From: Flavobacteriales bacterium UBA2426
GTDB taxonomy: Bacteria > Bacteroidota > Bacteroidia > Flavobacteriales_F > PHOS-HE28
NCBI GenBank assembly: GCA_002342985.1
Contig: DDRC01000057.1
Coordinates: 1 to 8,301 of the forward strand
Reading direction: 5' to 3'
Length of the DNA stretch: 8,301 bases
The position numbers were made by a program, and so were the translations under genes. A model generated the notes under the pieces. That model did not search any database, was not told where the DNA came from, and saw nothing but the letters and a program-made list of their open reading frames with translations. Shown piece after piece: positions 5,483 to 8,301 of the stretch (position 1 is the stretch's first letter; each line of letters begins with the position of its first letter).

Positions 5483-6958
5483 TCACCGCCCCTCCAGCAC
5501 CCGCTGCACATAGCCCACCCACTCCATGGCCGGGATCCCTTCATCCAGATAGTGGTCGGGCTGTATGCCCATCACGTCCACCGGCATGCGGGGGAGGCGG
5601 TGGCTCATGCTCATGGAATAGCCGAGTTCGTAACAGCCATCGGGCGATGTCACGCGCCGCATGTTCGACACGTCCAGCACGCCCTTGGTGGGCCACCCGA
5701 AGAGCTTCACCTTCGCGCTGGTGCGCGCTTCCAGCAGGAACTGCTCGTCGGTGCTGCCGTTGCCCTCGTTGCAGATGATGCCGACGCGCTGCGGGAGCGG
5801 GAGCACCGTATGCGCGCTGTCCACGGACCAAGGCTGCTCGTTCAGCTCCAACCAGGTACCTGGGGCAGCGCGCATGCGCGTGGACACGTCCATGCACCAG
5901 CGCCCGTTCTCCGTGTCACGACCGAACATGTCAGCATAGGCCTCGTAGCCCGCCGCGTTCAGCTCGGTGGAACGCAGCTTCACGCCTACTGATCGCATCG
6001 GCCCAGTGTAGAGGTAGGGGATCAGTCCGCTGTAGCTCGCATCGCTGCCACCGGTGCCGTAGCGGATGTCGATGATCAGGTTCTCGGTGCCCCGGATAAG
6101 CGCATCATTCGCGTCGAGCACGCTGTCGATCAGCGGCTTCTGCTCGAAGGCGAAGGAGGGGATGCGCAGGTAGAGCGTGCGCTCACCAAGGCGCTCCAGG
6201 AAAGGCTGCTCGGCATCCATGGCCCGCAGGTGGATACGTTCCGCCTGCGAAAACGCCGGTTCGGGCAGCTGGCGCATCCACACGCCACGCATCTGCAGCA
6301 TGCTCCCGCTGCCACCCAGCAGGGAGGCCTCCACCGGCTCCGGCGAGTGATCGCCCATGTAGAAGGTGCCGGTGAATCGGCCATTGGCTTGCTGCTGCAG
6401 TTCCGCCTTCACCTCGCCGGGCCTCCAATTCCTGTTCTCCGAGGCCAGGATCACCGCATCGAAGCGCGAAGCGTCCTTCGCCTGGCGCACGATGCCCACG
6501 CGGTAAGGGCCCATCGTCCACACGCCCTCCAAGGGATGGCGCGCGCTGCCCGCCTTCTGCAAGCGCTTCACCAGATCCGCTTCGGAGAGCTTCACCGAAC
6601 GCGCTACGGGCATGGCCGTCGGCTGCGCCGCGGATCCTGCCGACGGTGGCACCGAAGCCTGCCCCTGCTCCGTTGGCCCGATCCCGATGTGCCCCTTGCG
6701 GAACCAATGCAGCCACTCGTTCAACACCTCCGTGCATGCCATCAGATCGCCGCTCTGCTCCGCACGGCTGCGCATGGCTTCGGTGTGCTTGGTGTACTCC
6801 GCCAAGCCCTTGCGATCCACCACCAGCTGGAATCCAGCGTCGTTCCCCTCGAAGGTACTCACCATCCAGTTGAATGCGGAAGGGCAATCGCAGGGCTGCG
6901 CGGAGGCGCCTGCGGCCAGCAGGAAGGCGAACGGAAGCGTGATCCGGGTGCATTGCAT
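5483..6958 (-). CDS. Secreted S41-family peptidase-like protein
   Basis: 491 residues from ATG 6958. That start is preferred over ATG 7003 because it puts a signal peptide at the N-terminus: MQCTRITLPFAFLLAAGASA, cleavage before QPCDC. An N-terminal helical domain (~70-95, WLHWFRKGHIGIGP) leads to a low-complexity linker rich in P, S, A and Q (~100-120). A beta-rich section follows (VWTMGPYRVGIVRQ, GRFTGTFYMGD), then the S41 core: LYLRIPSFAFEQ, a helix, LIIDIRYGTGGSDASY, GIICNEGNGSTDEQF and LFGWPTKGVLD. By analogy with Tsp/CtpA the Ser of GSTDE (codon 5755-5753, residue 402) is the nucleophile and the Lys of PTKG (residue ~425) the general base, so it looks active. No typical PDZ domain is evident. 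Exported; substrate unknown. It differs widely from the peptidase at 2645 and is not a recent duplicate. An insertion sequence lies 70 bp upstream of its start, in the same direction. Confidence 0.82.
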   Translation of the reverse strand: MQCTRITLPFAFLLAAGASAQPCDCPSAFNWMVSTFEGNDAGFQLVVDRKGLAEYTKHTEAMRSRAEQSGDLMACTEVLNEWLHWFRKGHIGIGPTEQGQASVPPSAGSAAQPTAMPVARSVKLSEADLVKRLQKAGSARHPLEGVWTMGPYRVGIVRQAKDASRFDAVILASENRNWRPGEVKAELQQQANGRFTGTFYMGDHSPEPVEASLLGGSGSMLQMRGVWMRQLPEPAFSQAERIHLRAMDAEQPFLERLGERTLYLRIPSFAFEQKPLIDSVLDANDALIRGTENLIIDIRYGTGGSDASYSGLIPYLYTGPMRSVGVKLRSTELNAAGYEAYADMFGRDTENGRWCMDVSTRMRAAPGTWLELNEQPWSVDSAHTVLPLPQRVGIICNEGNGSTDEQFLLEARTSAKVKLFGWPTKGVLDVSNMRRVTSPDGCYELGYSMSMSHRLPRMPVDVMGIQPDHYLDEGIPAMEWVGYVQRVLEGR

Positions 6959-7028
6959 ACAGCGAAGCTCGGAAAACGCGAGCGACTCCGCAGGGCCGAT
7001 CACCTCTGCCGATCGCGACCTGCGCCAA

Positions 7029-7053
7029 TGTAAGCTCCCCCTGATCAGGCGCG
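7029..7053. repeat. IS left-end inverted repeat (orfB end)
   Basis: TGTAAGCTCCCCC followed by TGATCAGGCGCG. The first 13 bases match the other end exactly; the rest matches with one gap and two substitutions (GATCAGG shared). The orfB stop codon (7047-7045) lies within it. Confidence 0.9.
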
Positions 7054-7944
7054 CGAGTTCCTAAAGATCACACTTTCTGTGATGTCGGTGTGATCGTCCT
7101 GTTGGAATGTGGGGAAGTCCGCGCGTGAGCCTGTGTAGTGGGCAGGGAGTTGTCCACATTTCAACAGGAACTCGCGCGGGGTATGATCCATGAGCGCATC
7201 GTGGGGGCGTTCGTTGTTGTAGCTCCAGATGAACTCGATGGTAAGCTGCCTCAACTGCTCAAGGCTCTCGAAGAGGTAGGCATCAAGCACTTCCTCGCGG
7301 TAGGTGCGGTTGAAGCGCTCGATCAAGCCGTTCTGCATGGGGCGCCCCTTCTCGATGAATGTCAGCTCTATTCCGTTGCGCTCGGCCCAGAGCTCCATCT
7401 CCTGGGCGATGAACTCCGGGCCGTTATCCACGCGCAGGCGTTCAGGCTTGCCGCGCCACTCGATCAGCTTGTCCAGTTCGCGGGTCACGTACTGGGCACG
7501 GATCGAGGTGTCGATGGTGATGTTCAGCGCCTCGCGACCGAAGTCGTCGATCACGTTGAAGGTGCGCAGCTTGTTGCCGTTCAGGAGCCGGTCCGCCATG
7601 AAGTCCATGCTCCAGGTGATGTTCGGGCCGATCGGCAGGCACAACGGTTCCTTCACGCGTTCGGGCACGCGCCTCTTGGTGGGGCGGCGCAGGTTCAGGC
7701 CGGCCACGATGTACAGCCGGTAAAGGCGCTTGTGATTCACGATACGTCCGTCCTTTCGCACACGCTTGTACACCTTCCAAAAACCCCAGGTCGGCTTCTT
7801 GGTCACCCAGTGGTTCATGTGCTCGATCACCTCGATGTCGTCCTTGGAAATGGGCTCGTAGCGATACACGCTTTGGCTCAATCCCAGCAGCTTACAGGCT
7901 CGCCGAACACTCCGCTTGCACTGCGTCACAAGCCAGTGTGCCAT
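7045..7944 (-). CDS. IS3-family transposase OrfB (DDE integrase core)
   Basis: 299 residues from ATG 7944. It holds the HTH_21-like segment (WGFWKVYKRVRKDGRIVNHKR, ~53-73) and the integrase catalytic core: D114 in WSMDFMAD, D173 in RVDNGPEF and E209 in NGLIERFNRTYRE, 35 residues between the last two as required for the DD(35)E of IS3 elements. The C-terminal part has the typical WSYNNERPHDAL. It is probably made chiefly as an OrfAB fusion of about 395 residues by -1 frameshifting at 7977-7971; the fused frame adds ALGLAEKRE in front of the ATG, which completes the usual OrfB N-terminal helix. Stop TGA 7047-7045, inside the terminal repeat. Confidence 0.95.
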   Translation of the reverse strand: MAHWLVTQCKRSVRRACKLLGLSQSVYRYEPISKDDIEVIEHMNHWVTKKPTWGFWKVYKRVRKDGRIVNHKRLYRLYIVAGLNLRRPTKRRVPERVKEPLCLPIGPNITWSMDFMADRLLNGNKLRTFNVIDDFGREALNITIDTSIRAQYVTRELDKLIEWRGKPERLRVDNGPEFIAQEMELWAERNGIELTFIEKGRPMQNGLIERFNRTYREEVLDAYLFESLEQLRQLTIEFIWSYNNERPHDALMDHTPREFLLKCGQLPAHYTGSRADFPTFQQDDHTDITESVIFRNSRA

Positions 7945-7960
7945 CTCACGCTTCTCGGCG

Positions 7961-7977
7961 AGCCCTAGGGCTTTTTT
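7961..7977 (-). promoter_or_regulatory. Programmed -1 frameshift site A AAA AAG with adjoining palindrome
   Basis: On the - strand the end of orfA reads GGA AAA AAG CCC TAG. The heptamer A-AAA-AAG (7977-7971) is in the correct phase for a -1 slip, and the new frame (GCC CTA GGG CTC ...) runs open into orfB. The perfect palindrome AGCCCTAGGGCT (7961-7972) overlaps its end and includes the orfA stop. Read on the + strand the same bases are a short hairpin followed by six T's, so they might also stop inward transcription from outside. Confidence 0.8.
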
Positions 7978-8231
7978 CCCAGGATCTCCTTGAGGATGTC
8001 ACGGTCCAGGATCGTGTCGGCCAGCTTGAGCTTCAGCTTGGTGTTCTCCTCACGTAGCGCGCGCAGCTCCTTGAGCTCGCTCACGCCCATGCCGCCATAC
8101 TTGGCCTTCCATTGGTAGAAGGTTGGCTGGCTCACGCCATGCTCCCGGCAGACGTCCGCCACCTTGCGGCCCTGCTCATGCTCGCGCAGCATCGCAACGA
8201 TCTGCGCTTCCGTCCACTTGCTCTTTCTCAT
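7965..8231 (-). CDS. IS3-family transposase OrfA (HTH protein)
   Basis: 88 residues. A helix-turn-helix region (EAQIVAMLREHEQGRKVADVC through GVSQPTFYQWKAKYGGM, ~8-48) for binding the terminal repeats is followed by a leucine-zipper-like coiled coil (ELKELRALREENTKLKLKLA, then ILDRDILKEIL, ~52-83) for multimerisation. Start ATG 8231 with GGAG 4 nt upstream on the - strand. It ends at TAG 7967-7965 just after the frameshift heptamer; the N-terminal 87 residues become part of OrfAB. Confidence 0.95.
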   Translation of the reverse strand: MRKSKWTEAQIVAMLREHEQGRKVADVCREHGVSQPTFYQWKAKYGGMGVSELKELRALREENTKLKLKLADTILDRDILKEILGKKP

Positions 8232-8272
8232 CGCTCCAAAGTTCAGGTTGGTTGTGGGTTTCTTCTATCCCA

Positions 8273-8298
8273 CGCACCTGATCTTGGGGGAGCTTACA
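8273..8298. repeat. IS right-end inverted repeat (orfA start)
   Basis: Read inward on the - strand: TGTAAGCTCCCCC, AA, GATCAGG, TGCG. It pairs with 7029-7053. The 41 bp between it and the orfA start must contain the transposase promoter, but no clear -35/-10 pair is visible. Confidence 0.9.
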
Positions 8299-8301
8299 GT
8301 T

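Larger units (their letters stand above)
7029..8298 (-). mobile_element. Complete IS3-family insertion sequence (IS407-like group)
   Basis: A 1270-bp element with terminal inverted repeats that begin TG and end CA, as is standard for IS3 elements. It carries orfA and orfB in overlapping phase with a frameshift signal between them, and all DDE residues are present, so it looks transposition-competent. The IS407-like assignment comes from the orfA type (KYGGM-x-VSE..., LKEILGKK end). No target-site duplication is seen: the bases left of it are CAA and those right of it GTT, though only 3 bp of right flank are in the window. Confidence 0.9.

Noticed and set aside
4826..5992. Long + strand open frame (388 codons) over the 2H-like and S41 genes
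   Set aside because: His/Arg/Pro-rich antisense frame typical of high-GC DNA; it crosses two genes with recognisable protein signals on the other strand.
6230..7033. Long + strand frame opposite the second S41 gene
   Set aside because: Antisense shadow; the - strand frame has a signal peptide and S41 motifs.
7138..7968. Long + strand frame opposite the transposase
   Set aside because: Antisense shadow of orfB, whose DDE residues are complete.

Overview
This 8.3 kb window is G+C-rich bacterial DNA. The protein styles (two secreted S41-type peptidases, a long VLCAD-like acyl-CoA dehydrogenase, few Shine-Dalgarno sites) suggest a high-GC member of the Bacteroidota, perhaps Flavobacteriales. 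That placement is inference; no marker gene is present.

Layout, left to right. (1) 1-754, + strand: the 3' part of an acyl-CoA dehydrogenase gene. (2) 755-2340: a two-gene accessory island on the - strand, dinD followed by an AbiU2-like HEPN protein gene, probably one operon. Right after it, at 2340-2432, lies a second diverged copy of the last ~30 codons of the acyl-CoA dehydrogenase, so the island is bracketed by direct repeats of that gene's 3' end. The island is also poorer in G+C than its surroundings (line 901-960 is 30/60 G+C; line 4501-4560 is 39/60). (3) 2435-2596: two tandem 81-bp repeat units, with a third relative at 3997-4070. (4) 2645-3938, + strand: a secreted S41-like peptidase gene broken by a one-base frameshift near 3186. 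(5) 4145-4786, + strand: a SAM-dependent O-methyltransferase. (6) 4793-5398, - strand, convergent with it by 6 bp: a LigT/2'-5' RNA ligase-like (2H fold) protein in which both HxT motifs look lost. (7) 5483-6958, - strand: a second, apparently intact secreted S41-type peptidase. (8) 7029-8298: a complete IS3-family insertion sequence with terminal inverted repeats, orfA, orfB and an A6G frameshift signal; the window ends 3 bp beyond it.

The acyl-CoA dehydrogenase (beta-oxidation), O-methyltransferase, 2H protein and peptidases look like ordinary chromosomal genes with no obvious shared pathway. The interesting part is the dinD-HEPN cassette: an SOS-type gene whose E. coli homologue acts on RecA, upstream of a HEPN protein of the abortive-infection type, at the 3' end of a housekeeping gene whose terminus has been duplicated. 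dinD also contains a perfect 14+2+14 bp palindrome in its most conserved region. Whether this is a damage- or phage-responsive defence unit is inference from family membership and position.
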